A program made the position numbers and the translations under genes. The notes beneath the pieces are model-generated. The model did no database searches, was not told where the DNA came from, and worked only from the letters and a program-made list of their open reading frames with translations. From positions 70,870,252 to 70,934,251 of the forward strand of contig CM055097.1 of the NCBI GenBank assembly GCA_029204225.1: a DNA stretch of 64,000 nucleotides, given 5' to 3'. Origin of the DNA: Diphasiastrum complanatum (lineage: Eukaryota; Streptophyta; Lycopodiopsida; Lycopodiales; Lycopodiaceae). Positions within the stretch are counted from its first letter, which is position 1. Each line of letters starts with the position of its first letter. Of this stretch, positions 62,613 to 64,000 are shown in pieces.

Positions 62613-64000
62613 GTCATTTGTTTTGTGTGACGAAATCTGGGTTTCGAATCCCCTACTGACTCAGCATGGTCAGTCACGAGTCGATTCAAATTGATTTGAT
62701 TCATATATTGGATTCTACATTGTTACATGCAAAATGATTTGAAAAAATTGAAAGAGATAGAGTTTTGAGATGTTTTTGGACAAAGGCTCAAAATTTTAAA
62801 AAACAGGCCATGAAACTCTGATTGCAATGTGATATGAGTTGAATCAGAAAACTTCAAATTTCAATTCATTGTTACTGTGAGAAGCAGCTTGCAGTTCCTA
62901 TTAATCAAGTGACAAGAACCGCTTGAAGGGTAGTGATGATGGCAGTATGTTTGACATGGCATACAGTTAAAATACACCTGAGGATATGGTGTATCATTTT
63001 CTAAATGAAATTCGTGGTAAGTTTCTTATTAACCGTTACAAGCTGTTCAATTATCTTGCTTTAATAAATTATTGCAATAGTTTCAATCATGTGAAGCAGT
63101 TTCAAGAGTTTTAAGTGGGAGTGCTTGAAGCTTTCTCCCATGATTTTTGGAAGTACTTGTCACACTCATCAATGAGCTTGTGAACATTTAGTACAATTTT
63201 TTTTGTTGCTCAGTGTGTCCACCAAAATAACGTAGCGGTGTCAGAATATTTCATGATATTGCTATAGGAAAAGGTGAGCCTTTGAAGGCTGAAACATTGT
63301 GAGATGTGTTGCATCAATAATTCTAGTGTTTTGAAGAGAGCTATGAATTTCATGAATAATGCTTTAACCAACATGGTCACCTCTCTGTTGGAAACTAGGT
63401 GTGGCATCCAGTAATGCTATGATTAATCAATCAAGAAGATGAAACTCAGTGTAGTCTAAAGAACATTTTGCATCATTACTTTATCTAGTCCTTTGCAGTC
63501 TCATCCTTTTCTAATTTGTCAATGAATAAGTCTCAATGAAATACATAGCATAATAGTTATGAATTATGGCTACAATATCATTTCTTTTTCTCAATATTAG
63601 TTTATATCGCCTTCCAAGTTAGTTTTCCATCTGGTAAATATTTTTAATCTTTCCTCAATCCTCACCAATTGAAGTATCATTTAATAGCTTGTTTTTCTTA
63701 ATCAATTCTAAGTAGGTGTACCTGAGGCAATGCTATTTCATATCAATATGTGAACGATTTAATCTATAAAGATATAACAAATTCAGTCAAAGTAATCTTA
63801 TATAAGGATAGCATATAGTTTTAAACATAACAATGATCATTGAGCAATAGCATGATTTTTCTCTACCTTTGCACATTGTTGATTCGTTACAAATCTATAA
63901 TTCATTGATCATGAAGCGCTGTGTCATAAAGTACATAAGTAATTATATAACCAAGAGCAATTGCACACCATTCAAATTATTAAATGCTATGCATTTACAT
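62613..64000. other. 3' flank of PRAI, nothing further recognised
   Basis: The first few hundred bases should hold the 3' untranslated region. GGGTTTCGAATCCCC at about 62638 resembles a tRNA B box, but no A box or tRNA fold is present. No other gene is supported to the window end. Confidence 0.4.

Noticed and set aside
62630-62660. GGGTTTCGAATCCCC as part of a tRNA gene
   Set aside because: Only the T-arm-like part is present; no acceptor stem or A box upstream.

Overview
This window is plant nuclear DNA. Two host genes carry GT..AG introns and encode plant-type proteins: ribosomal protein eL8 (RPL7a) and phosphoribosylanthranilate isomerase (tryptophan synthesis). The remainder is mostly decayed LTR retrotransposons of the Ty3/gypsy and Ty1/copia orders, with long (GA/CT)n arrays. 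A 5.3 kb host intron filled with transposon debris, and old multiply nested elements, suggest a large, slowly purged genome such as a gymnosperm's. That placement is inference; nothing in the sequence proves it.

Layout. 1-3.6 kb: a copia LTR carrying a (GA)69 array, then possible remains of a coiled-coil/U-box gene. 3.6-8.2 kb: a gypsy reverse transcriptase fragment, then a copia element on the minus strand whose gag-pol lacks the integrase core but stays in one frame, broken only by three TAG codons. 8.2-13.3 kb: diverged repeats, a gag fragment and an LTR. 13.3-22.9 kb: two minus-strand pieces of one gypsy family (A and C), including an inverted internal segment and an extra ORF of about 417 codons beyond the integrase. 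22.9-23.7 kb: a broken trihelix gene. 23.7-26.6 kb: nothing recognised. 26.6-30.4 kb: the intact seven-exon eL8 gene with a telo-box promoter. 31-37 kb: copia remnants. 37-43.7 kb: gypsy copy B, with its 5' LTR and a primer-binding site matching tRNA-Asp. 45-52.5 kb: several copia fragments and gypsy copy D. 54.7-55.6 kb: a decayed endonuclease fragment and a tiny tRNA-derived insertion with a 16-bp target duplication. 56.1-62.6 kb: the PRAI gene. 62.6-64 kb: nothing recognised.

Only the two host genes look functional. The most unusual points are: an in-frame join of a gypsy integrase zinc-finger region to a copia integrase core; the integrase-less copia frame; the extra gypsy ORF with weak similarity to the plant mobile domain; a short GGCGAAGGTT/AACCTTCGCC motif scattered through non-coding parts of the gypsy family; and (GA)n arrays that sit at fixed places inside LTRs and differ greatly in length between related LTRs.
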